A stretch of 8,429 nucleotides of DNA from Bacillota bacterium (GTDB lineage: Bacteria > Bacillota > Clostridia > Christensenellales > CAG-138): positions 1 to 8,429 of the forward strand of contig JAEWYV010000142.1 in assembly GCA_023458615.1 (NCBI GenBank), read 5' to 3'. Every line of letters begins with the position of its first letter. The stretch's first letter is position 1. Shown here piece after piece: positions 1-6,592 of this stretch. The notes under the pieces are model-generated. The model saw only the letters and a list, made by a program, of their open reading frames with translations, ran no database searches and was not told the origin of the DNA. Made by a program: the position numbers and the translations under genes.

Positions 1-464
1 AGAATGCCGGAGAGAATGTGCGTTCCCCCGATGGCGGAGTAGCGAAATTTGCCAGTAGGTGCCTCGCCGCCTAAAAAATCCAGTGCGGTATAGATCGGGT
101 TCGGGCTGGTGAAAAACGTTTCGTAGGGCTCCGTGTCATACTTGTACGGTGCGGTCATGGTCAGCAGATGCCGGATCGTGATCTTTTGAATCGCTGTTTC
201 GTACGGTTGAATCGTGTAGTCCGGAAAAAACGACAACACGGTTTCGTCTACGCTCTTGATTCTCCCAAGGTCGATTGCGATTCCGATGAGGATCGAGAAA
301 ACGCTCTTGGTGACGGAATAGACGTGTCCGGCGTTTTCGGCAGCATAGCCGTTGAAGTACCCTTCATAGATGGTCTTTCCGGCTCTGCGCACGAGTAGCC
401 CCGTGGTGTTGCCATAATCCTCGCGGATGCTTTGTTCCAGTTTGTTGATTTTTTCTTGCAGCAT
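1..464 (-). CDS. Serine hydrolase, beta-lactamase/PBP-like fold (partial, C-terminus off window)
   Basis: The visible 154 residues are the N-terminal part of a class C beta-lactamase-like serine hydrolase, a family including esterases, D-aminopeptidases and penicillin-binding-protein relatives. The nucleophile motif SxxK is seen as S50-V-T-K53, preceded by the usual strand with a G-x-x-V-R-x-G-K pattern (residues 22-30) and followed by helix and 'RHLLTMT' (98-104), which is typical of the family. The second motif, usually Y-x-N, reads Y142-S-A144, so the Asn is replaced; some esterase-like subfamilies tolerate this. The third motif (KTG/HxG) would lie outside the window. No signal peptide is visible, so the protein is probably cytoplasmic. 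The start is the ATG at 464-462, supported by AAGGGAG (474-480) 9 nt upstream. The gene is separated from the upstream leftward gene by a terminator, so it probably has its own promoter, though I see no convincing one. The substrate cannot be told. Confidence 0.85.
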   Translation of the reverse strand, partial: MLQEKINKLEQSIREDYGNTTGLLVRRAGKTIYEGYFNGYAAENAGHVYSVTKSVFSILIGIAIDLGRIKSVDETVLSFFPDYTIQPYETAIQKITIRHLLTMTAPYKYDTEPYETFFTSPNPIYTALDFLGGEAPTGKFRYSAIGGTHILSGI

Positions 465-560
465 ATCCGTTCACTCCCTTATGCAGTTGTCAAGGATATC
501 CCTGAAACAAAGCGTAAATCCATTAAAAATCAGAATCAAGCCCCATTTAAAAAATTGCGC

Positions 561-595
561 AAAAAAAGACTCGCCCTGTTTAGAACGAATCCTTT
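561..595 (-). terminator. Intrinsic terminator after the 628-1068 gene
   Basis: Read on the minus strand, GATTCG (591-586) pairs with CGAGTC (573-568), with one G-T wobble, around a 12-nt loop. A run of seven T (567-561) follows. The A-rich flank upstream (595-593) can extend the stem into the T-run. It lies 33 nt downstream of the TAA stop at 628, as expected for a Rho-independent terminator of that gene, and it isolates the gene from the serine hydrolase. Confidence 0.7.
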
Positions 596-627
596 GTTGT
601 CTGAAAAACCACTTCATAGAACAAGCA

Positions 628-1068
628 TTATCCGTGCTTTTGAGGTTTGAGATATCCCAGAACAACCTCCCAAGCGCTCTTGCAAAAATAACCGAACGCA
701 CCCTTTCCCTCCGCGTGGTTGTCGAGGTCAACGTCCTTTGCCCGGCTCTTTAAGAATCCTAAACGATAGGCAAAATTATGCGCGAGCCACTCCTTCTCCA
801 ACGAAGGCAGGGTTCTTTGCCAGCGGGGATTACTGGGGTTCGCCGCGTCGTAGGCAATCAGCGCGGCAAGCACCTCTCGCTTAATACGGTTTTTGCGCAC
901 CCGATAGGAGCCGAGGACGCGAAACGAGGGATTGCCGGTAAAGCGGTCGTCATAAACCGCGATCTCCCCGCGCTCCAGCGCGCGGTTTGCCTCCTCGCGG
1001 TCGAGCGTGATGGTGAGTTTATAGCCGGAAGGCAGTGTCTGTAGAATGGTTCTGTTCATCTGTTCCAT
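628..1068 (-). CDS. Hypothetical protein, 146 aa, unrecognised family
   Basis: I do not recognise this protein. It is soluble, has no signal peptide or membrane segment, and is rich in charged residues. The N-terminal part (5-60) looks like short beta strands ('GYKLTITLDREE', then a 'VYDD..TGNPSFRVLGSYRVRKN' stretch). The C-terminal part (88-140) is helical with a striking, probably conserved core: E93-W-L-A-H97-N, then R109-A-K-D-V-D-L-D116, N117-H118 and W133. The clustered His, Asp and Glu could be a binding or catalytic site, but no known motif matches. An upstream in-frame ATG at 1113 would overlap the promoter, so I prefer the ATG at 1068; the ATG at 1059 is the alternative. The gene is monocistronic, with its own promoter (1076-1104) and terminator (561-595), and is divergent from pepV. 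The frame is intact and the signals are good, so I believe it is a real gene; its function is unknown. Confidence 0.72.
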   Translation of the reverse strand: MEQMNRTILQTLPSGYKLTITLDREEANRALERGEIAVYDDRFTGNPSFRVLGSYRVRKNRIKREVLAALIAYDAANPSNPRWQRTLPSLEKEWLAHNFAYRLGFLKSRAKDVDLDNHAEGKGAFGYFCKSAWEVVLGYLKPQKHG

Positions 1069-1075
1069 AGAGCAA

Positions 1076-1104
1076 ATCCTAACAATCCAACATAAAAAAG
1101 TCAA
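1076..1104 (-). promoter_or_regulatory. Sigma-A promoter of the 146-aa gene
   Basis: On the minus strand, TTGACT (1104-1099) is followed after exactly 17 nt by TAGGAT (1081-1076). The predicted start of transcription, 5-8 nt beyond the -10 box, falls at about 1071-1068, at or just before the ATG at 1068. The mRNA would thus have almost no 5' leader. The AGGA within the -10 box looks like a ribosome binding site for this ATG, but it would not be transcribed from this promoter. Confidence 0.65.
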
Positions 1105-1135
1105 CTGCCGCATTCAGTGCCGCACCCCGTTCGGG

Positions 1136-1164
1136 TTGCTTTTTTCGCCTTTGATGGGTATGAT
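1136..1164 (+). promoter_or_regulatory. Sigma-A promoter of the pepV operon
   Basis: TTGCTT (1136-1141), a 17-nt spacer and TATGAT (1159-1164) give a good vegetative promoter. Transcription would start near 1171, leaving a leader of about 39 nt that contains the GGAGG ribosome binding site (1192-1196). It is divergent from the leftward promoter at 1076-1104; the two -35 boxes are about 31 nt apart, so the promoters could influence each other. Confidence 0.7.
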
Positions 1165-1209
1165 AGAGGCAGCGTATCAAACCCGATCAACGGAGGTTTT
1201 TAACAACAT

Positions 1210-2553
1210 ATGCAGTCTAAATATTACGATTTCATCGACCAGCATTTTGAAGAACAGCTGGATTCCCTTGCCCGTTTGCTCTCGTTTCCGAGCGTTTCCC
1301 AAGGCGAACCGGAGGAGGGCAAACCGCTTGGCAAACATATTCACGACGCGCTGACCTACACGCTGGGTCTCGCGGAGGAGATGGGCTTTTCCACCCGCTC
1401 GCTGGATGGCTACTGCGGCGTTGTGGACTATGGCGAAGGCGATGAAATGCTCATGATCATGGCGCATTTGGATGTGGTTCCCGCGGGCAACGGCTGGACC
1501 TGCGAGCCTTTCGCGCTCACCCGCCGCGACGGCAGGCTCATCGGCCGCGGCGTGATGGATGACAAGGGCCCCGCAATCTCCTCGCTCTACGCGCTCAAGG
1601 CAATCAAGGAGGCGGGTATCCCGCTCAAGCGTCGGGTTCGCATCTTCTTGGGATGCGACGAAGAGCGCGGCTGGAGCTGTGTGGATCGCTATCAAAAGAC
1701 CGAGCCGAACCCCACGATGGCCTTCACACCCGACGGGCAATACCCCGTGATCAACTCCGAAAAGAACATCGGACAGACCACCTATGTGAAAAAGCTCCAC
1801 GGCAGCGAAGTGCGCATCTCCTGCGGCACCGCGCCGAACGTTATCCCCGGCGAAGCTTCCGCAATTCTGCCGTTTACGCCCGAGCCGGTTGAAGCGAAGA
1901 AGGGCTTTGTCCTCTCCGGCAGCGAAAACGAGCTGCGCGCGGTTGGTAGGGCGGGCCACGCCTCCACCCCGGAGGACGCGAAGAACGCGTTGCTTGCGCT
2001 ACTAGACGCGCTCAAGGAACAGCCGCTGAACGCGGAGGATCTTGCAACCGCCTCCTCGCTCGCCGCGCTGCTTGGCTTTGACCAGCATGGCGAGGCGTTT
2101 GGCCTCGACGTAACCGACGACTCCGGCAGGCTCACCCTCTCCGCCAACATGATCGAGTGGAACGAAAGCGAGGTCTCCATCACGCTCGACTGCCGCTTCC
2201 CCTTTAGCGTCACGCCGGAACGCCTCCTCTCCTCGCTGGACGAGAAGATGGAGCAGATCGGTTTCACCAGAACCTGGCAGAAGATCTCCAAGGGGCACTA
2301 CATTGACCCGAACTGCGAACTCGTGAAAACCCTGCTGGATATCTATTCCAAAGAGACGGGCAAAAAAGCAAAGCCCCTCTCCATCGGCGGCGGCACCTAT
2401 GCCCGCTCGTTTGAAAACGCGGTTGCCTTTGGCGTAGAGCCAGAGGGCGAACCCGCCCAGGCGCATATGCCGGACGAATCCTGCCCCGTTGAGAGCGTCC
2501 GCTTCGACACACGCCTCATCGCAGAGGCAATTCGCCGCATGGCAGGGGAATAA
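1210..2553 (+). CDS. pepV: M20 family dipeptidase, PepV/Sapep type
   Basis: This is a cytoplasmic metal-dependent dipeptidase that releases amino acids from peptides imported or made in protein turnover. At 447 residues it has the usual PepV length. All M20 landmarks are present in order: H86-L-D88 (first metal ligand and neighbouring Asp), the D117-D-K-G motif with the bridging Asp, E151-E152 (general base and ligand) in 'CDEERG', D175 in 'FTPDGQYP', the lid-domain His250 in 'GRAGHAS', and the C-terminal ligand His419 in 'AQAHMPDE' after the glycine-rich 'GGGTYAR' (393-399). The lid domain lies roughly at 185-375. In the family two zinc or manganese ions are bound, and broad Xaa-Xaa dipeptidase activity is known. 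The ATG at 1210 has GGAGG 13 nt upstream, a rather long spacing. The gene heads an apparent operon with two membrane proteins. The family assignment is secure; exact substrate range is not visible. Confidence 0.93.
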   Translation: MQSKYYDFIDQHFEEQLDSLARLLSFPSVSQGEPEEGKPLGKHIHDALTYTLGLAEEMGFSTRSLDGYCGVVDYGEGDEMLMIMAHLDVVPAGNGWTCEPFALTRRDGRLIGRGVMDDKGPAISSLYALKAIKEAGIPLKRRVRIFLGCDEERGWSCVDRYQKTEPNPTMAFTPDGQYPVINSEKNIGQTTYVKKLHGSEVRISCGTAPNVIPGEASAILPFTPEPVEAKKGFVLSGSENELRAVGRAGHASTPEDAKNALLALLDALKEQPLNAEDLATASSLAALLGFDQHGEAFGLDVTDDSGRLTLSANMIEWNESEVSITLDCRFPFSVTPERLLSSLDEKMEQIGFTRTWQKISKGHYIDPNCELVKTLLDIYSKETGKKAKPLSIGGGTYARSFENAVAFGVEPEGEPAQAHMPDESCPVESVRFDTRLIAEAIRRMAGE

Positions 2554-2574
2554 GATCACGCGAGGAGGAACCAC

Positions 2575-4431
2575 ATGGCACTCATTGGCGTTTTGGTTTG
2601 GATTGCGATCGCAGCCGCTCTCACGATTCTGTTCAAGCGGCGGTTTGAAGAGGTTCTTCCGCTCTCCATTTTCTTCGTCTTTGGTTTGCTGTTCCTCTGC
2701 TTCCTCTTGGGCATTCTCCCGGCGGCTGTCCCGCTCTTGCTATTCTTGAGCTTAGTTGCTGCTGTCTTCTCCGCGGTTTCGGCTGTTCGAATGAGGAATA
2801 GTCAAATCGCGGGGAGGCTCTTTACGCCGGGATTCACCCTGTTTATTGCGGCCTCGCTGATTCTCTATCTGGCAAACCGCACTACGGTTGCGGCCGCTTG
2901 GGACGAGTTTTCCCACTGGATGCTTGCGCCGCGCGCACTCTGGCTGCAGGCAACACAGGGCATCGCCTACTTTTCACAGGTCAATTTTCCAACCTATCCG
3001 CCGTTTGTCTCTCTGATTCAATATTTCTTCGTGTGGTTTTCCGGCGCGTTTAGCGAGCCGGTTGCATATTTTGCAAAAAATCTGCTGCTGGTCTCGTTTT
3101 TGTTGCCCGCAGTCGGCAAAATAGACTGGAAGCGCTGGTATCAGGGCGTACTTCTGCTTGTTGCGCTGCTGTTCTCGGTTTTGTTGTGCTTCCCCGGTGA
3201 GCTTGGTTCCCTCTATATCGACGCGCTGATGGGCGTGGTTGCAGGCGGTATGCTGTTTGTCTATTTCAGCGCCGCTACGAAAGACACGTTCGTCTGGCTC
3301 TCGGTTTGCGTTCTTGCCTGTTCACTGGTCATGATGAAGCCGAGCGGTGCCTCAATCGCTATACTCATGCTGGCAATTATTTTTGCCGATGTGCTGCTGG
3401 TGCAGAAAAAGCGCACGAAGGCAGAACTCGTATCGCCCGTATTGCCGCATGGCAAGGTTCTCGTGGTCTGCCTGTGCATCCTGCTTGTCTTTCCGCTCGT
3501 TTGGGCACTGTATACGCGTTTTTCCGGCATTGTGAGCGAGCGTATTTCTGCCGGAATTCTTTCTGCCGGACTACAGCCGTATCATCTGGAGGGTATTCGC
3601 AATACCATCACCGTGCTCTTTGAGCCACGGCAAACCGGCGACCTGACGCTTTCCATCATGTCCCGCCTTGCGCTCTCCCTGCTGCCGGGGTTCTTTCTCA
3701 TCTATAGCGCGCGTAACTCTGCCGCCCAGAGAAGCTATTCCGTTCTGGTGGGCGGGGTGGCAATTGGTTTCTTCCTCTACCTTTTGGGCACAATCGCAAT
3801 GATGCTGACGGGGTTCTCCGCGCGCTTGATGGCCGCCGCCAGCTCGCTGGATCGTTATCTCGCGGGGTATCTGGTGGCACTGCTTGTCGCCATTTTCTCT
3901 GTTCTGTTTGCGGAGGAACGCAAACATCCAAATCTGCTTCTGCTCGCCGTCTGCTGCTGCTTGCTTCCGCTGACGCCGCTCAACCAGAGCTTCGATTTCG
4001 TGCGGGACGCCTCCGCGCGTGCCAAGATTCGCGCGCCTTATGCCGCCGCCGAACAGTTGACCAATGCCAAATCGGACGAGCGTGTCTGGTATATCGATCA
4101 GCGCGATGCTGGCGAAGGATTCTTTATCTTTCGCTATCTTGCCGCCCCTGCCGATGTTTCCTTTGGCGAAACCTGGAGCTTTGGCGAGCCGCAGGATGCC
4201 TATGACGACTTTTCCCGCCCGCTCAGCGCAGAGGAATGGTCCGCCGCGCTGATAAACGGCGGCTACACACTGGTCTACCTGCAAACGGTTGACCCGTATT
4301 TTATTGAGACAATGGGCGCCCTGTTCCCCGCGGATAGCGCCATCCAAAGCGGTTCGTATTATCGCGTTTCCTCCGGCGAATCCGGCTTTGCACGGCTCAC
4401 GCCCGTTGTTTTGAACTCTCCCGCCGCATAG
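2575..4431 (+). CDS. Large multi-pass membrane protein, GT-C glycosyltransferase-like
   Basis: The 618-residue protein has about ten or more hydrophobic segments (near residues 3-20, 30-47, 50-70, 85-101, 168-182, 190-206, 217-231, 240-275, 296-312, 362-378, 390-412, 430-446, 453-468) and a hydrophilic C-terminal domain (about 475-618), probably outside the membrane. Between early membrane segments lies W109-D-E-F-S-H-W115, an acidic loop motif placed like the catalytic D/E motif of GT-C enzymes, followed by 'YPPFVSLIQYFF' (141-152), Y214-I-D-A-L-M, K255-P-S-G and D426-R-Y-L. I have seen this pattern in unnamed membrane proteins of Clostridia and infer a lipid-sugar-dependent transferase, or a polymerase-like role in surface glycan assembly. 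No Pfam name can be given with confidence. AGGAGG (2563-2568) lies 6 nt before the ATG, and the gap to pepV is 21 nt, so co-transcription is likely. A non-enzymatic membrane role remains possible. Confidence 0.8.
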   Translation: MALIGVLVWIAIAAALTILFKRRFEEVLPLSIFFVFGLLFLCFLLGILPAAVPLLLFLSLVAAVFSAVSAVRMRNSQIAGRLFTPGFTLFIAASLILYLANRTTVAAAWDEFSHWMLAPRALWLQATQGIAYFSQVNFPTYPPFVSLIQYFFVWFSGAFSEPVAYFAKNLLLVSFLLPAVGKIDWKRWYQGVLLLVALLFSVLLCFPGELGSLYIDALMGVVAGGMLFVYFSAATKDTFVWLSVCVLACSLVMMKPSGASIAILMLAIIFADVLLVQKKRTKAELVSPVLPHGKVLVVCLCILLVFPLVWALYTRFSGIVSERISAGILSAGLQPYHLEGIRNTITVLFEPRQTGDLTLSIMSRLALSLLPGFFLIYSARNSAAQRSYSVLVGGVAIGFFLYLLGTIAMMLTGFSARLMAAASSLDRYLAGYLVALLVAIFSVLFAEERKHPNLLLLAVCCCLLPLTPLNQSFDFVRDASARAKIRAPYAAAEQLTNAKSDERVWYIDQRDAGEGFFIFRYLAAPADVSFGETWSFGEPQDAYDDFSRPLSAEEWSAALINGGYTLVYLQTVDPYFIETMGALFPADSAIQSGSYYRVSSGESGFARLTPVVLNSPAA

Positions 4432-4454
4432 GGGAAGATGGATTGGAGCTTTCG

Positions 4455-5759
4455 ATGAAAAAGGCGCTTAAATACCCGCTGCTATTTCTCGCCATCGTGT
4501 TATTTTCGTGTCTGCTGCTGCTTTTGAGCGGCATGGTTCCGCAGTCCGCGCTCAAGACGCATATGGCGCAATCCCTCGACCAGCTCGCGTTGGAGGGAAC
4601 GAGTTATGGCGTGCTGTTTAGCGGGCATCCCCGCAGCACGCTGGATAACTATTCCGAATTTCGAATTTTAACGCATAGTTACTATATGGATGCGGCGAAG
4701 AGCCCCAACTCGATATTCAACAACCCCGGCTGGGAGCCGGATGATTTTGATGTAAAGACACTCTTTGGCGATGCGCATGCGGCAATTCTTGCTGATGCGC
4801 CGTCCAATCTGACCTATACGCGCTATTGGATGGGCTTTCGTGCGGTGGTTCGCCCGTTCATGGCGGTCATGAATTATATGGACATGCGCCAGCTGATTCA
4901 GTGGTCTTTCGTTCTGCTCGTCGGCGCTGTTACTCTCCAGCTATTCAAAAAGACAAGCTCGTTCTGGATTGCGATGGGGTTTGTGTTCACCATTTCGCAG
5001 CTCAATCCGGTTGCTATTACAGCGTGTTTTCAGTTTTCAACGTGCTTTACGATCGCTTTGATCGGTATGCTCCTTACCCTATCGCTCCGCTTCCGGCGGC
5101 TCACTGAACCCATGCTGTTTTTCCTTCTAGGGGCTGCGACCCAATATTTCGATTTTTATACCACGCCTTTGCTGACCTTCGGCTTGCCGATGCTGGCGCT
5201 TCTTCTGCGCAGGCAGTTTGAAGATGGAGCCGATTTTCGCCTTCGCGCTTCACTCAAGTGCATGCTCGTCTGTTTCGCTGCTTGGGCCTCGGCGTATGCG
5301 CTGATGTGGCTTGCAAAGCTTACGCTCACAGCGCTCTTTGCCGATCCTGCAGCATTTTCGGATGCGTTTGGTCGGTTGACCAGCTGGGTGACCTATACAC
5401 CGGGTCAGGAGAGCGCATTGGGCACCATCGGGCAAGCGCTGTTCTATACGGGGCTGAATCTGTTTGACATGGTTCCCGCGCTGATAGAAGCGGCGTTGAT
5501 CATCGTCTATCTGGTCGCTGTTATCCGTATAAAGCCGGAAAAACGGATCTGGCGCGAAAACGCAATCTACCTGCTCGTGGCGGTGTTGCCCGTGCTTTGG
5601 ATCATCGCAACTGCCAAGCCGTCCTATCATCACATGTATTTCCAATATCGCGGGCTGGGAATCACCATGTTCGGCGGAATTCTGTTTTTGCTCAACACGA
5701 GCCGACGCAAAAAAGCGTCCGCCGCGGCAACGCCCGCCCCAGAAAAATCCTTGCAATAG
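4455..5759 (+). CDS. Multi-pass membrane protein, possible GT-C-like enzyme
   Basis: This 434-residue protein begins with a hydrophobic anchor (8-28), followed by a large polar loop (29-145) and about eight more membrane segments (near 149-166, 170-187, 192-212, 219-250, 268-295, 326-356, 370-388, 398-413). The first loop carries L63-D-N-Y-S and T122-R-Y-W-M-G...R133-P then N140-Y-M-D-M-R. Later come F232-D-F-Y-T-T-P and Y391-H-H-M-Y-F-Q-Y-R399. From memory these marks (RYW.G, NY..R, FDF.TTPL, H..Y..YR) recur in a widespread unnamed family of Bacillota membrane proteins; the layout with a long loop after the first segment resembles GT-C enzymes. Substrate and activity are unknown. I chose the ATG at 4455 because GGAG (4445-4448) lies 6 nt upstream; the in-frame TTG at 4443 is less likely. 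The gap to the preceding gene is 23 nt, suggesting one operon. The last codons double as the -35 box of the rpsF promoter. Confidence 0.82.
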   Translation: MKKALKYPLLFLAIVLFSCLLLLLSGMVPQSALKTHMAQSLDQLALEGTSYGVLFSGHPRSTLDNYSEFRILTHSYYMDAAKSPNSIFNNPGWEPDDFDVKTLFGDAHAAILADAPSNLTYTRYWMGFRAVVRPFMAVMNYMDMRQLIQWSFVLLVGAVTLQLFKKTSSFWIAMGFVFTISQLNPVAITACFQFSTCFTIALIGMLLTLSLRFRRLTEPMLFFLLGAATQYFDFYTTPLLTFGLPMLALLLRRQFEDGADFRLRASLKCMLVCFAAWASAYALMWLAKLTLTALFADPAAFSDAFGRLTSWVTYTPGQESALGTIGQALFYTGLNLFDMVPALIEAALIIVYLVAVIRIKPEKRIWRENAIYLLVAVLPVLWIIATAKPSYHHMYFQYRGLGITMFGGILFLLNTSRRKKASAAATPAPEKSLQ

Positions 5760-5779
5760 GCGGGTTCTTATGATATACT
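5751..5779 (+). promoter_or_regulatory. Sigma-A promoter of rpsF-ssb-rpsR
   Basis: TTGCAA (5751-5756), a 17-nt spacer and TATACT (5774-5779) form a strong vegetative promoter. The -35 box is exactly the last two sense codons (Leu-Gln) of the upstream membrane-protein gene, whose TAG is the first part of the spacer. Transcription should begin near 5785-5787, giving a leader of about 65 nt. No terminator is visible between the upstream gene and rpsF, so read-through from the pepV operon may add to expression. Confidence 0.75.
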
Positions 5780-5793
5780 CGCTTCCGCTAACG

Positions 5794-5844
5794 TCCTTCT
5801 TGCTCAGCGCATGAGACGCTGGGCCAATAGACCATAAGGAGGTG
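5794..5844 (+). promoter_or_regulatory. Structured rpsF leader, candidate S6:S18 autoregulatory site
   Basis: An 8-bp stem GCTCAGCG (5802-5809) with CGCTGGGC (5817-5824) closes a 7-nt loop. Outside it, TCCTT (5794-5798) is complementary to AAGGA (5836-5840), the Shine-Dalgarno sequence of rpsF. The result is a stem, an asymmetric internal loop (3 nt on the left, 11 nt on the right) and an apical hairpin. Leaders of rpsF bound by the S6:S18 complex are known in many bacteria and are described as a stem and hairpin flanking a bulge with a conserved CCG. Here the bulge lacks CCG, so the match is by position and architecture only. Function is inferred. Confidence 0.5.
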
Positions 5845-5850
5845 AAAAGA

Positions 5851-6138
5851 ATGAATCAATACGAAGCTCTTTACATCGTCGTCCCGAATCAGGACGAGGA
5901 AGTCACCAAAGCATCCGTCGAAAAGTTCAAAGGGATCGTCGAAACCAACGGCGGTGAAGTAACGGCCATCGATGAATGGGGCAAGAAGCGTCTTGCATAC
6001 CCCATCGAGTACAAGACCGAGGGCTATTACGTCTTGATGTCGTTTACGTGTGCGCCGGAGGTTCCCAAGGAACTCGAGCGTAACTTCAAAAACGACGAAG
6101 CGATTCTCCGCTATCTCGTCACGCGTAAGGGCGCGTAA
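5851..6138 (+). CDS. rpsF: 30S ribosomal protein S6
   Basis: The 95-residue product matches bacterial S6: an N-terminal 'YEALYIVVP' strand, the 'GGEVTAIDEWGKKRLAYPI' region (33-51), 'EGYYVLMSF' (56-64), and the C-terminal 'AILRYLVTRK' helix and strand. S6 forms a heterodimer with S18 on the platform of the 30S subunit, contacting 16S rRNA helices 22-23; here S18 is encoded two genes downstream. I prefer the ATG at 5851, with AAGGAGGTG at 5836-5844 placed 6 nt upstream; an in-frame GTG at 5842 lies inside that binding site. The length is typical, without the long acidic tail found in some Proteobacteria. It is the first gene of the operon and its leader can hide its ribosome binding site, suggesting feedback control. 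Confidence 0.97.
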   Translation: MNQYEALYIVVPNQDEEVTKASVEKFKGIVETNGGEVTAIDEWGKKRLAYPIEYKTEGYYVLMSFTCAPEVPKELERNFKNDEAILRYLVTRKGA

Positions 6139-6171
6139 CAAAACCCGCAGTGTCGAAAGGATGGATGAAGC

Positions 6172-6588
6172 ATGAATAAAATCACTCTCATCGGAAACCT
6201 GACGCATGACCCGGAAGTACGCTCCACGCCCAACGGCGTCACCGTCTGCTCGTTCACCATTGCGGTGAACCGTCGCTTTGCCAGCGGCGCGGGCGGAGAG
6301 CGTCCGACTGACTTCTTCCGCATCAATGCCTGGCGTCAACTCGGCGAAACGTGCGCCAGATACCTCAGCAAGGGCCGCAAGGTTGCCGTCATCGGCGAAC
6401 TTCAGGCGCGCACCTACGAGGCTAAGGACGGCACAACGCGGATGTCGTTGGATGTGCAGGCGGACGAAGTGGAGTTCCTCTCGCCCAAACAGCAGGAGGA
6501 TGGAACCGCGCCTTCCACCGCACGCGCGGATAATGCGCAGGACATGGCAGGGTTTACCGACATCCAGTCCGACGACATTCCCTTTTAA
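6172..6588 (+). CDS. ssb: Single-stranded DNA-binding protein SSB
   Basis: The 138-residue protein coats single-stranded DNA during replication, recombination and repair, normally as a homotetramer. The OB fold occupies about residues 1-105, starting with 'NKITLIGNLTHDPEVR', followed by 'FTIAVNR' and the 'DFFRINAWRQLGETCARYLSKG' segment that forms the core and DNA-binding surface. A short Gln/Thr/Ala-rich linker (about 106-129) leads to the acidic tip D-D-I-P-F at the very C-terminus, the docking site for SSB-interacting proteins. The linker is on the short side for Bacillota SSBs. The ATG at 6172 has AAAGGA (6156-6161) 10 nt upstream. Its place between rpsF and rpsR is the conserved arrangement in Bacillota and marks it as the main replicative SSB rather than a plasmid or phage copy. 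Confidence 0.97.
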   Translation: MNKITLIGNLTHDPEVRSTPNGVTVCSFTIAVNRRFASGAGGERPTDFFRINAWRQLGETCARYLSKGRKVAVIGELQARTYEAKDGTTRMSLDVQADEVEFLSPKQQEDGTAPSTARADNAQDMAGFTDIQSDDIPF

Positions 6589-6592
6589 ACAG

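Noticed and set aside
488..493. Perfect TTGACA on the minus strand upstream of the serine hydrolase
   Set aside because: At 17 nt spacing the -10 position reads ACGGAT (470-465), a poor match, and touches the start codon; it would leave no room for the ribosome binding site.
471..731. Minus-strand open frame (86 codons) between the serine hydrolase and the 146-residue gene
   Set aside because: It overlaps the 3' end of the 146-residue gene and its terminator, has no ribosome binding site, and its protein resembles no family.
1122..1145. Hairpin GCACCCCG/CGGGTTGC followed by six T on the plus strand, resembling a terminator
   Set aside because: No rightward gene lies upstream of it, the stem has a mismatch and a very small loop, and the T-run is shared with the -35 box and spacer of the pepV promoter. 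It may at most limit stray transcription.
1177..1959. Antisense open frame (260 codons) over the 5' half of pepV
   Set aside because: pepV has all M20 residues in the sense frame; the antisense product has no recognisable domain.
3571..4347. Antisense open frame (258 codons) inside the first membrane-protein gene
   Set aside because: It lies wholly opposite a well-supported membrane-protein gene; the frame is open because of codon bias, and no start signals are visible.
4443..4454. TTG start giving four extra residues on the second membrane protein
   Set aside because: GGAG (4445-4448) is well placed for the ATG at 4455, which begins a typical MKK-type hydrophobic N-terminus.
5704..5719. 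Hairpin GACGC-A6-GCGTC near the end of the second membrane-protein gene, considered as an operon terminator
   Set aside because: It lies inside the coding region, has only 5 bp and no T-run after it.
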